From NCBI GenBank assembly GCA_023432805.1, contig JAEYUG010000081.1, positions 1-64,000 on the forward strand: a DNA stretch of 64,000 bases, read 5' to 3'. The DNA is from Bacteroidota bacterium. Lineage in GTDB: Bacteria; Bacteroidota; Ignavibacteria; SZUA-365. Numbering within the stretch: the stretch's first letter is position 1; the number at the start of each line of letters is the position of its first letter. Below are positions 44,472 through 52,124 of the stretch, piece after piece. The notes under the pieces were generated by a model, which had not been told where the DNA came from, ran no database searches, and saw nothing but the letters and a program-made list of their open reading frames with translations. The translations under genes were made by a program, and so were the position numbers.

Positions 44472-45088
44472 AGGTAACCCGTCATGTAGAACACATTGGC
44501 GATGAAATTCAGTGCTGCATGAAAACGCCACGCGTTCAACACATCATCTTTCTGCTGAGAAAGTTGGTTGAACAGTGCGAAGACAATCAAATTTCCCGCA
44601 AAATACAGCAACACTCCGGAAGAAACCCAGAAGCGAGGATTGCCGAACAACGTACCTGTGTTCTCAAGCGCAAGTAATAGCAGAGAAGTCACGGCGAGGC
44701 CGACAAGAAGTACGGATTCAACTGTGACCACAAGGCTGTCGAAAGCGGTATCGTCAGATGTTCGCTTAACATACATCCAGAGGAGCGCGAAGAGAAGGAT
44801 TAGAGCAAACGTAAGTTGCCTATGCAGCCTTGAGGTTTGCCACGTGATAAAAATGCTCGAAAGCAGAACGAATTCGATCAAAGTGAACACATGGAACACG
44901 ACAATCGTTCGAGTTCCATATTGCACGACGAATGCGTTCGCAAGTTCCACCAGAAAAACAATGCTTGCGTAAACGAGCAACAGCAGCATTGGCCTTGATA
45001 GTGAACGCCGGTACCAGATTGCCGCAACCAAGGGAAGGATGCTGGAACCTGTTGAGATCAGAAAGACTATGTCGACTTGTTGAGTCAC
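44447..45088 (-). CDS. Seven-helix membrane protein, possible sensor partner of the hybrid kinase
   Basis: This 213-residue protein is almost entirely hydrophobic. About seven helices are visible (IVFLISTGSSILPLVAAIWY, PMLLLLVYASIVFLVELANAFVV, IVVFHVFTLIEFVLLSSIFI, QLTFALILLFALLWMYV, LVVTVESVLLVGLAVTSLLLLAL, FWVSSGVLLYFAGNLIVFALF, FHAALNFIANVFYMTGYLCL). The start is GTG at 45088; no ATG occurs before the first helix. No family was recognised. The 25-base overlap with the kinase gene suggests they work as a pair, with this protein supplying the membrane sensor that the kinase lacks. That role is inferred from context only. Confidence 0.7.
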   Translation of the reverse strand: MTQQVDIVFLISTGSSILPLVAAIWYRRSLSRPMLLLLVYASIVFLVELANAFVVQYGTRTIVVFHVFTLIEFVLLSSIFITWQTSRLHRQLTFALILLFALLWMYVKRTSDDTAFDSLVVTVESVLLVGLAVTSLLLLALENTGTLFGNPRFWVSSGVLLYFAGNLIVFALFNQLSQQKDDVLNAWRFHAALNFIANVFYMTGYLCLDRFRK

Positions 45089-45251
45089 TCTGCTGTTATG
45101 GCAGAAACTCCCTTGAAATATCTCGGGAGCGTGCGGATAAAGTGGTGAGTGTGAGGACCAGAATACACTACAGATATCAGAACCTCAAAGTACTGAAATC
45201 TATCTCAACACTCAACCTGATCATTCTCCGCGACGCTCCCGTATTACCGGA

Positions 45252-45635
45252 TCAGCTGTTCAGTTCGTTGAAGTAATGGCAGAACGGCGGACAGGGGATC
45301 GAGCGCTCGAGCAGGAATCCGTGTGTGATGTCGCTGCCATTCATGTCGACGCCGACGAGCACGAGCACGGGGCGACCGTCTGCTTCCTGACCGTAGTAGT
45401 AACGGATGCCTACAACACCTTCCTGATCGAGAAGCTGCTGAAGGGCTGCCTGGCCGAAGAATCCGCCCTTGACGGCATCCTTTCCGGCGCGGGCACGATA
45501 ATTCCGTGTCAACTCGGCTGCATCGCTCAGGGAGATATCATGATCCTCGTTGCCGGTGAACATGGGACGGCGACGCTCACGAATTGCGGGGGCGATGGTG
45601 GTCATCGGGCGAGTGGTTGTTGCAACTGCTTCCAT
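45252..45635 (-). CDS. Small conserved hypothetical protein ending in a CPPFC motif
   Basis: This 127-residue soluble protein has AAGGAA before the ATG at 45635, which fixes the start. Longer in-frame openings to 45854 have none. A disordered N-terminus (TTTRPMTTIAPAIRERRRP) leads into ISLSDAAELTRNYRARAGKDAVKGGFFGQAALQQLLDQEGVVGIRYYYG. RPVLVLVGVDMNGSDI and the terminal CPPFCHYFNELNS follow. From memory, proteins with this layout (helix, FFG/YFG turn, GIR.YYG, LVLVGVD, CPP.C, LNS end) are common uncharacterised single-domain proteins in Bacteroidota. The two cysteines and the strict C-terminus suggest a metal or redox site. Confidence 0.7.
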   Translation of the reverse strand: MEAVATTTRPMTTIAPAIRERRRPMFTGNEDHDISLSDAAELTRNYRARAGKDAVKGGFFGQAALQQLLDQEGVVGIRYYYGQEADGRPVLVLVGVDMNGSDITHGFLLERSIPCPPFCHYFNELNS

Positions 45636-46420
45636 GGGTGTTCCTTCATACAAGTTGGAAAAGCCGACCATGTGGGCTATGGTCGTATGTCTGTGGGGGA
45701 TTGTCGATTGCAGGCTGGCACAATGCACCCATACCACGATGCATTGGCTCGATTCATGGAGATGGTATGCGCATGAATACCTCCTGTGACGAAGAGGATA
45801 CATGAGGCGATACGGCAGCGCGGCATATGCGCGAAGGCACGATGTGCACCGCAAACCAGTGCCGGAAGCACTGTGTTACACCATCCTCCTGGAAGCGGAG
45901 CGGATGTCTTCAGCCGTGAGGTCGCGCGCAGGAATGTCAGGTACATGACGTATCTCGTGCGTATGCGGCCACTCCGACATGCGACATGCCTGCAGGGCTG
46001 TCCATGACGATGCGTATCGATGAGTTATGTGACACGGTGGGTCGTTGTGGGCTGGCGACGGCACCGGTGTGACGCACTTGCCGCATGCCGTCTCCGTACG
46101 AAAGGGCTTCGTATGGTCACGGTGCATCAGGACACTCTCCGTCAAAGCGGAACAGTGCGGAACCGATGCTGCGGGTACAACTCGAAAAATCAATGATGGA
46201 TGTTCCGATCATCGCATCGGCTCCATGCACGGGGAGTGCGGGTGCCAATGGTGGGCATGATGGTCGGACTGATAAACTAACGCACATGGGAATACTGTAC
46301 AACACTTTTTTATCCGATTTCCGTATTTTTTTTTGACGTTGATTGAGGCAAGGTCGTCCGTTACGCAAACCGCCTTGAGTCGCAGCAGAAAAGAGTGTTA
46401 CCTTACGAAACGAGACTTTG
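45636..46420. other. 785-base stretch without a recognised gene
   Basis: Only short openings are present, overlapping on both strands with no ribosome site or recognisable product. It separates the divergent genes at 45252-45635 and 46421-47698, so it should hold both promoters. T-rich runs at about 46303-46334 stand out just upstream of the plug gene, and TTGACG occurs at 46333-46338, but no matching -10 element was found. No RNA gene was recognised. Confidence 0.5.
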
Positions 46421-47698
46421 ATGAAAATCCTCCTTGTCGTGACGTTGTTCCTGTGTGCGTCTATGCCGGCTCTGCTGGCACAGGACGTATGTGCGCCCAT
46501 GCCCTTTATACGCGGGTTGACGATCTATGCAGGCAATGATGAAACGAATCTGCCGATCGTGCTGACAGCGGCTTCCGCTGGGACGCTCGACTCCACGGTG
46601 TATGGTGCGTTGACGATACGCTTCGACGTGGACGAACGCATCCCCCCTCGCCTCTGCATCCGATTCCGCCATTGTGACAAGGACTGGCGCGTGGATACGG
46701 ACGGGTTCGTCCGCGATGACTTCTTTACCTACACACGCTCGCTGTACTACGAGCAGGCACCTGCCGGTGTGAGGGGCTTTGCGTGGCGTTTCATCAACAC
46801 GTTCCCATCGCGTGAGCATCCATTCGTCAGGTTTCTGTATTCGGGGAACTGGATGTTCGAAATCACCGACGAGCGCGATGCAGATGATGTGTATGCAACG
46901 GGAAGGTTCATCGTGGTGGAGAATCTGGTGCCCTCGTCTCTGGAGGTGACCAATGACTATTGGACCGAATACGAGCCCCCGCACGATCAGGTGCATCGCA
47001 TGCGAGTGCGCATGCGGATCCCGGAAGCGCTGTTCGCGGATTTCGTGGCGACGGTCGACATCTACAGGGACCGACGGCTCTTCCATCCCATGCGCGTGGC
47101 CGCATATGATTTCGCAGGCAATACGCGTGTCGAGGGACTGGGAACGAAGGAGAAGACGTTTACCTACTTGAACGCAGCACCTGGAAACGGGTACCGGTTC
47201 CTGGACATATCCTCCCCCGGGAGCTATCCCACCGGACATCCTGTTCGCCTGACGCGTGGACCTGATTTCACGCGGTTCCGTTTTGGGACGGACGTCTCGC
47301 GATTTGATGGTGCCGCACGTACGGTGGGATGGTCATCGGATGCCGATTACATGTGCGTGCGCTTCGAGCTCGCGCATCCCCAAATCGACGGGAGTGATGT
47401 ATTTGTCGCAGGCAATTGGAATTTCTGGGACCCGCAGGAATCCGATCGCATGCATCGCGATTCCGTGTCGGGGAACTATGTGCTCGATCGCATGCTGCTG
47501 CGCGGGGAGTACGATTACCAATACGTCGTCGGAACCTACGATCCCGAGCGCGGCTACATCGTTGATGCCGACTGGACGCGCATCGAGGGCAACGACTGGG
47601 GTGCTCGCAATCTCTACTGGGCCATCATCTACTACGACGACGACCAGCACGGCGGCATCACCCGCGCAGTCGGCGCCGTGCTCGCGCGTGGCCGATAG
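46421..47698 (+). CDS. Type IX secretion plug-type protein (DUF5103-like)
   Basis: This 425-residue exported protein has a signal peptide (KILLVVTLFLCASMPALLAQ). It follows the DUF5103 pattern throughout: LTIRFDVDERIPPRLCIRFRHCDKDWRVDTDGF, DDFFTYTRSLYYEQAP, FPSREHPFVRFLYSGNWMFEI, and the late DVFVAGNWNFWDPQESDRMHRDSVSGNYVLDRMLLRGEYDYQYVVGTYDPERGY. That family includes the Plug protein that closes the SprA/Sov translocon pore of the T9SS. The ATG at 46421 is used; an in-frame TTG precedes it. The gene ends two bases before the flippase gene and so leads a five-gene operon. The assignment is from family memory, without a database search. Confidence 0.78.
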   Translation: MKILLVVTLFLCASMPALLAQDVCAPMPFIRGLTIYAGNDETNLPIVLTAASAGTLDSTVYGALTIRFDVDERIPPRLCIRFRHCDKDWRVDTDGFVRDDFFTYTRSLYYEQAPAGVRGFAWRFINTFPSREHPFVRFLYSGNWMFEITDERDADDVYATGRFIVVENLVPSSLEVTNDYWTEYEPPHDQVHRMRVRMRIPEALFADFVATVDIYRDRRLFHPMRVAAYDFAGNTRVEGLGTKEKTFTYLNAAPGNGYRFLDISSPGSYPTGHPVRLTRGPDFTRFRFGTDVSRFDGAARTVGWSSDADYMCVRFELAHPQIDGSDVFVAGNWNFWDPQESDRMHRDSVSGNYVLDRMLLRGEYDYQYVVGTYDPERGYIVDADWTRIEGNDWGARNLYWAIIYYDDDQHGGITRAVGAVLARGR

Positions 47699-47700
47699 GC

Positions 47701-48966
47701 ATGGTGCCGATGAGGCCGCAAGGAAGCATCATTGCGAACATCTCCTGGCTGGGGCTTGCTGAGGTCGTGTCGCGCGGACTGGGATTCATCACCACCATCA
47801 TACTCGCCCGCAGACTGGGAACGGGGGCCTTCGGTGATTATATCGTAGCGTCGGCTGCAGCCGGATATGCGCTGATTCTCGCGGTTCCGGGTGGAGAGAC
47901 ACTCGGTGTTCGTGTGCGCCGGCAGCAACCCGATGACAGGGAGGTGCTCGCTTCGTTGCTTCAGTTGCGGCTCATTGGGAGCTTCGGTGCCTGCGTCGCG
48001 TTGATCGGAGGCGCATATGCACTTCCGGTAACGACCATCCAGCGAGAACTACTTCTGCTGCACGCACTCCTTCTCCCTGGGTTGATGTTGAATGTTGCGT
48101 TCGTCATGCAGGCCGAAGAGCTCATGACTGTGCCGGCCTTGGGCCGGATTCTTCAAAGTGCACTGTATGCCTTGGGTGTCGCTCTGCTCGTTTGGAGTTC
48201 GGATGATGTGTACTACGTGCCGATGTTGCTGGGTGCAGCCATGCTGGTCCATGCAGTGGTGACGGTCGGTAGGGTGAAGCGGTTGTCAGAGTTGCGTATG
48301 GTGTCCCTCTTTCATCATCATGGTTCCCGGTTTCGTGACCTTTTTCGTTCGGCCGTGCCGATCGCATTGTCGTCTCTACTGATCGCCGTGTATTATTCAA
48401 TGGACGCCATCATGCTCGGCCTGATGCGCTCATCTGAAGAGGCGGGCATGTACGGTGCAGCGTACAGGATCGTATTGCTGATTGTTGGAGGGGGAGCGCT
48501 GTTGTATCAGGTCTTCATGCCCCGTCTCGCAGATTCCGATCTGGTAGCGAGACGGGAGGCCCATAGGAAACTGGTCCGAATCATGAGCACGATCGGCATG
48601 CTGGCGGGAGGAGTGCTCGCAGTGTTTTCCGAGTGGATTCTCGTTTCACTTTACGGAGCTGCCTGCAGGCCCGCAACACCTGCCTTGATGATACTGGGAG
48701 GAGTAGTCACCCTCGTGTTCGTCAACGTGGCGCTCGCTTCCCCCATGCAGCTTTGGGGTCTCGAGCGGCGCCATATGATGATCGTGGGTATCGCGGCGTG
48801 TGTGAATCTTGTTCTGAATGTTATCTTTATTCCAGTGGAGGGAATGGTCGGTGCGGCATGGGCAACACTTGTTGCGGAACTCGTCGTTCTGATTCTGACG
48901 ATCTCGATGTGGCGTGGGTTTCGGCGCGCTGGATCCATATATGGAGGGGCGCGTGGCTCGTTTTGA
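47701..48966 (+). CDS. Wzx-type polysaccharide flippase
   Basis: This 421-residue protein has about 12-14 hydrophobic helices. The start, IIANISWLGLAEVVSRGLGFITTIILARRLGTGAFGDYIVASA, is the classic polysaccharide-export (MATE-like/MOP) N-terminus with RLG...FG.Y. AVPIALSSLLIAVYYSMDAIMLGLMRSSEEAGMYGAAYRIV marks the second half. It would flip undecaprenyl-linked oligosaccharides across the inner membrane for surface polysaccharide assembly. It starts two bases after the plug gene and overlaps glf by 14 bases. Confidence 0.88.
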   Translation: MVPMRPQGSIIANISWLGLAEVVSRGLGFITTIILARRLGTGAFGDYIVASAAAGYALILAVPGGETLGVRVRRQQPDDREVLASLLQLRLIGSFGACVALIGGAYALPVTTIQRELLLLHALLLPGLMLNVAFVMQAEELMTVPALGRILQSALYALGVALLVWSSDDVYYVPMLLGAAMLVHAVVTVGRVKRLSELRMVSLFHHHGSRFRDLFRSAVPIALSSLLIAVYYSMDAIMLGLMRSSEEAGMYGAAYRIVLLIVGGGALLYQVFMPRLADSDLVARREAHRKLVRIMSTIGMLAGGVLAVFSEWILVSLYGAACRPATPALMILGGVVTLVFVNVALASPMQLWGLERRHMMIVGIAACVNLVLNVIFIPVEGMVGAAWATLVAELVVLILTISMWRGFRRAGSIYGGARGSF

Positions 48967-50050
48967 TGTTTTGGTCGTCGGAGCTGGTTTCGCAGGCAGT
49001 GTCATTGCCGAACGTCTCGCTTCACAGCAGGGCAAGAGGGTACTTGTCGTCGACCGAAGGAATCATGTGGGTGGGAATGCATATGATGAGTATGACGATA
49101 ATGGAATCCTGGTGCATCGCTACGGACCACACCTCTTTCATACAAACGACATGCAAGTTGTTCAGTACCTCTCGCAGTTCACGGAGTGGCGACCGTACGA
49201 ACATAGAGTTCTCGCAGAACATGAGGGTGAGCTGTTTCCCATACCGATCAATCGCACCACGCTCAATCGATTTTTCGGAGTGTCGCTTCGGACAGACGAG
49301 GAGGCGCGACGATTTCTGGAGAGTCGGCGTATCGCTCGCACCGAGATCATGAATTCCGAAGACGTGGTCGTCTCTCAAGTCGGACGCGAACTCTTCGAGG
49401 CATTTTATCGTGGCTACACCCGGAAGCAGTGGAATCGCGAACCGAGTGAATTGTCGCCCGGGGTTTGTGGCCGCATTCCGGTTCGATATTCCCTTGATGA
49501 TCGCTACTTTACCGATCGCTTCCAGGCTGTCCCGCTGCATGGATACGCTGAGATGTTCGAACGGATGCTTTCGCATACCAACGTCGAAGTTCAACTCGGG
49601 GTTGATGCGTCTGATGTTATGCAGCAGGAATCCTTCGAAAGGCTCGTCTGGACAGGTCCCATCGATGAGTATTTTGACTACATCCACGGACATTTACCCT
49701 ACAGATCAATCAGATTTGAGCACCAAACGCTGAATGTCGAGTGTGCACAGCCAGTTGCACAGATCAACTACAGTGATCACTCCGTCGAGTACACACGTGT
49801 ATGCGAATGGAAGCACATCACCGGCCAGCAGCATGAGAAAACGGTGCTGACCCGCGAGTACCCGTCATCGACCGGTGAGCCGTTCTACCCTATACCCTCA
49901 GACCATACCCAACGTTTGTATCGGGCGTATGTAGCTGAGGCTCGCACGATGAAGAATGTGACATTTGCCGGCCGCCTCGCCGAATATCGATACTACAACA
50001 TGGATCAGGTAACGGCGCGGTGGCTGAGGAATGTCCACATGATGTCATGA
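48953..50050 (+). CDS. glf: UDP-galactopyranose mutase
   Basis: This 365-residue flavoenzyme converts UDP-galactopyranose to UDP-galactofuranose. The FAD-binding start is FDVLVVGAGFAGSVIAERLA (GxGxxG). VLVVDRRNHVGGNAYDEYDDNGILVHRYGPHLFHTND is the family signature, with the GG and HxYGPHxFHT blocks. YTRKQWNREPSEL and the C-terminal GRLAEYRYYNMDQV (flavin and substrate contacts) are present. The start chosen is GTG at 48953, five bases after a GGAGGGG site; ATG at 48941 would swallow that site. Its presence implies a galactofuranose-containing surface glycan. Confidence 0.94.
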   Translation: MARFDVLVVGAGFAGSVIAERLASQQGKRVLVVDRRNHVGGNAYDEYDDNGILVHRYGPHLFHTNDMQVVQYLSQFTEWRPYEHRVLAEHEGELFPIPINRTTLNRFFGVSLRTDEEARRFLESRRIARTEIMNSEDVVVSQVGRELFEAFYRGYTRKQWNREPSELSPGVCGRIPVRYSLDDRYFTDRFQAVPLHGYAEMFERMLSHTNVEVQLGVDASDVMQQESFERLVWTGPIDEYFDYIHGHLPYRSIRFEHQTLNVECAQPVAQINYSDHSVEYTRVCEWKHITGQQHEKTVLTREYPSSTGEPFYPIPSDHTQRLYRAYVAEARTMKNVTFAGRLAEYRYYNMDQVTARWLRNVHMMS

Positions 50051-51003
50051 GTACCTGGTCATCACATTCAGGCATTTCGTTCATTATCCTGAGTTTCAAC
50101 CGAAAGGACGAACTTGCGCGCACTCTTGACGTACTCTCGCAGATCGATATGCTTGAGCACGAAATAATTGTGGTGGATAATGCATCGACAGATGGGAGCC
50201 CGGAAATGGTGGAGAGCAGGTATACAGCGGTGCGTCTGATCATTTTACCGACCAATGTGGGTATTGCTGGATGGAATGCCGGGTTCGCCGCTGCGAGAAT
50301 GCCGTATTTTTTTGTGCTCGATGATGACAGCTGGCCTTTGTCAGGTTGTGCAGAACGATGTATTGAGGTGATGGAGGCACGTCCCAGCTGCGGAATTGTC
50401 GCCTGCTCGATCATGGATGAAGAGGGGAATCTGATAGGGCCCCATGATGGTCAGGGAGCGAATATGCGAAACTTCATCGGTTGTGGTGCTGTGATACGAC
50501 GTGCGCTGTACGATTGCATTGGTGGATTTGACAGCAGGATCTTCCTCTACGTCCATGAGCTGGAATATTCGATCAGGACACTGCAGGCTGGTTATTCCAT
50601 TGAGTATTGCGCAGAAGCCAGAGTGGTTCATGCACAGTCACTCAGGAATCGTGATGCTGAAGGGGCGATAAGTACTAGATATCTTTATCACGCCAACAAG
50701 GGCGAATTTTATCTTTTCCTTCGGTTCTTCCCGATGAAGAATGTGGCATTCAGGATCGCACGAATGCTCGCGGGTCGGCTGGCATTTGCAATGGGACACG
50801 GCCATTTCTTCACCGCATTTCACGCTATAATGAGCGGGTTGATACTGGGATGGCGGAGCAGGAACACGCGTACTTTGCTGAGCCCATCGATGAGCAGGAT
50901 GTTTGGCCATGGCGATTTTTCGGGTGGGTTTTTCGGACCACGAGGATTGGCTTATCGCAATCCCATCCGGAGACTCCGCAGCGTCTGGAAGGGAGCTGAA
51001 TGA
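50047..51003 (+). CDS. Family 2 glycosyltransferase
   Basis: This 318-residue GT-A enzyme has ISFIILSFNRKDELARTLDVL, IIVVDNASTDGSPEMV, and the DxD-type FFVLDDDSWPL. NFIGCGAVIRRALYDCIGGFDSRIFLYVHELEYSIRTLQAGYSIEYCAEARVVH is the acceptor region of rhamnosyl/galactofuranosyl-type GT2 enzymes. The ATG overlaps the glf stop (ATGA at 50047-50050). With glf next to it, galactofuranosyl transfer is a reasonable guess but is not shown by the sequence. Confidence 0.88.
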   Translation: MSTWSSHSGISFIILSFNRKDELARTLDVLSQIDMLEHEIIVVDNASTDGSPEMVESRYTAVRLIILPTNVGIAGWNAGFAAARMPYFFVLDDDSWPLSGCAERCIEVMEARPSCGIVACSIMDEEGNLIGPHDGQGANMRNFIGCGAVIRRALYDCIGGFDSRIFLYVHELEYSIRTLQAGYSIEYCAEARVVHAQSLRNRDAEGAISTRYLYHANKGEFYLFLRFFPMKNVAFRIARMLAGRLAFAMGHGHFFTAFHAIMSGLILGWRSRNTRTLLSPSMSRMFGHGDFSGGFFGPRGLAYRNPIRRLRSVWKGAE

Positions 51004-52064
51004 GGATTCTTCTTCTCACAGAACATCTTGGCAGTTGTGATGGTTCTTCAACGCACGTGCATAATCTGGCTTCCATGCTTACGCACATGGGTCACACCGT
51101 TACCATTGTTGCAGGCGACATCGATGGCGACTACGAAGGTCCGGAATCAGTACTTGTTGTGGAGATGCGAGAACTCAGTCATCGCAGAAGATCAATGCTG
51201 CGCTTTGCACGAGGTCATCTTCATCTGGCAGTCAGATGGAAGCGTCTGCGGCCGGATGTGGTGCATGCACACCACTACTACGCAGCGATGATGGTGCTGC
51301 CGATTTGTACCGTCCATGGTATTCCACTGCTCCAGAGCCAGCATGCCTTTCTGGAAAGACGGGGAGTCCTTCCGCCGTGTCCCGCTCGGAGAATCGTGGC
51401 AATGAGTGCAGCGATACACGATTCGATTGTTGATGTGCTCATGGTACAGGCGAGCAAAGTGTTTACAGTGCCCTATGGGACTTCAGTTGATGTCGCTCTG
51501 AATCTCATGGCGACCAACGAAACCGGGCCCGTGCGGCTGCTGTTTGCAGGGAGGTTGACCGAGCAGAAAGGACCACAAGTATTGCTTGATGCACTGAGTC
51601 TGATTGGTGACGGTCTTGAATATCAGTGCATCATTGCGGGTGACGGGCCACTCCATAATGCGATCAGGGAGTCAGCGTTTTCGACATTGCCCCATGTCGA
51701 GGTGCTGGGAAGTTGTCTCGATATGGCACCCCTGTATGCGTGGGCCGACATCTGCATATTTCCGTTTACTTCGTCTGAGCCATTTGGTTTGGTCACGATC
51801 GAAGCGGGTAGTTATGGAAAGGCTGTGATCGTGACGGATGTTCCCTATCAAAATACAATCATCACACATGAGGAGAACGGCCTGCTGGTACCACCGGGAG
51901 ATGCCCCTGCGCTCGCCCAGGCTATCCAAACGCTTGGAAGCGATGGAGTTGCGCGAGCGCGACTCGGGAACGCTCTCAGAGGGACCGTCTCATCCAAATA
52001 CTCCCTGGAGGTCATGACACGGTATATCGTGCAGCACTATCAGGCTCTCAGGGAATTGAGTTGA
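51000..52064 (+). CDS. Family 4 glycosyltransferase
   Basis: This 354-residue GT-B enzyme starts RILLLTEHLGSCDGSSTHVHNLASMLTHMGHTVTIVAGD. It has DVVHAHHYYAAM and VRLLFAGRLTEQKGPQVLLDAL. The C-terminal donor site is FPFTSSEPFGLVTIEAGSYGKAVIVTDVPYQNTII (E-x7-E motif with Glu in SEPFG and IEAG). Its ATG overlaps the stop of the GT2 gene by ATGA. It is the last gene of the plug-wzx-glf-GT2-GT4 operon. Donor and acceptor are unknown. Confidence 0.9.
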   Translation: MRILLLTEHLGSCDGSSTHVHNLASMLTHMGHTVTIVAGDIDGDYEGPESVLVVEMRELSHRRRSMLRFARGHLHLAVRWKRLRPDVVHAHHYYAAMMVLPICTVHGIPLLQSQHAFLERRGVLPPCPARRIVAMSAAIHDSIVDVLMVQASKVFTVPYGTSVDVALNLMATNETGPVRLLFAGRLTEQKGPQVLLDALSLIGDGLEYQCIIAGDGPLHNAIRESAFSTLPHVEVLGSCLDMAPLYAWADICIFPFTSSEPFGLVTIEAGSYGKAVIVTDVPYQNTIITHEENGLLVPPGDAPALAQAIQTLGSDGVARARLGNALRGTVSSKYSLEVMTRYIVQHYQALRELS

Positions 52065-52069
52065 AAACA

Positions 52070-52100
52070 CAGCTACAGGACCTATGAGGCCCTGTAGCTG
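52070..52100 (-). terminator. Terminator between convergent operons
   Basis: CAGCTACAGG (52070-52079) pairs with CCTGTAGCTG (52091-52100) around an 11-base loop. On the minus strand it is followed by TGTTTTC, so it best serves the 52125-53453 gene. On the plus strand no T-run follows. Confidence 0.65.
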
Positions 52101-52124
52101 CGTCCAATCGTTGTAGCAGTGTGA

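Noticed and set aside
44472..44531. Longer N-terminus for the hybrid kinase from GTG at 44531
   Set aside because: It would overlap the upstream coding region by 85 bases and add a Cys/His-rich stretch without a pattern. The GTG at 44471 starts directly before the membrane helix.
45786..46336. Short plus-strand genes in the 45.6-46.4 kb gap
   Set aside because: Several overlapping openings of 71-83 codons occur in different frames, Cys/His/Arg-rich, with no ribosome site or recognisable motif.
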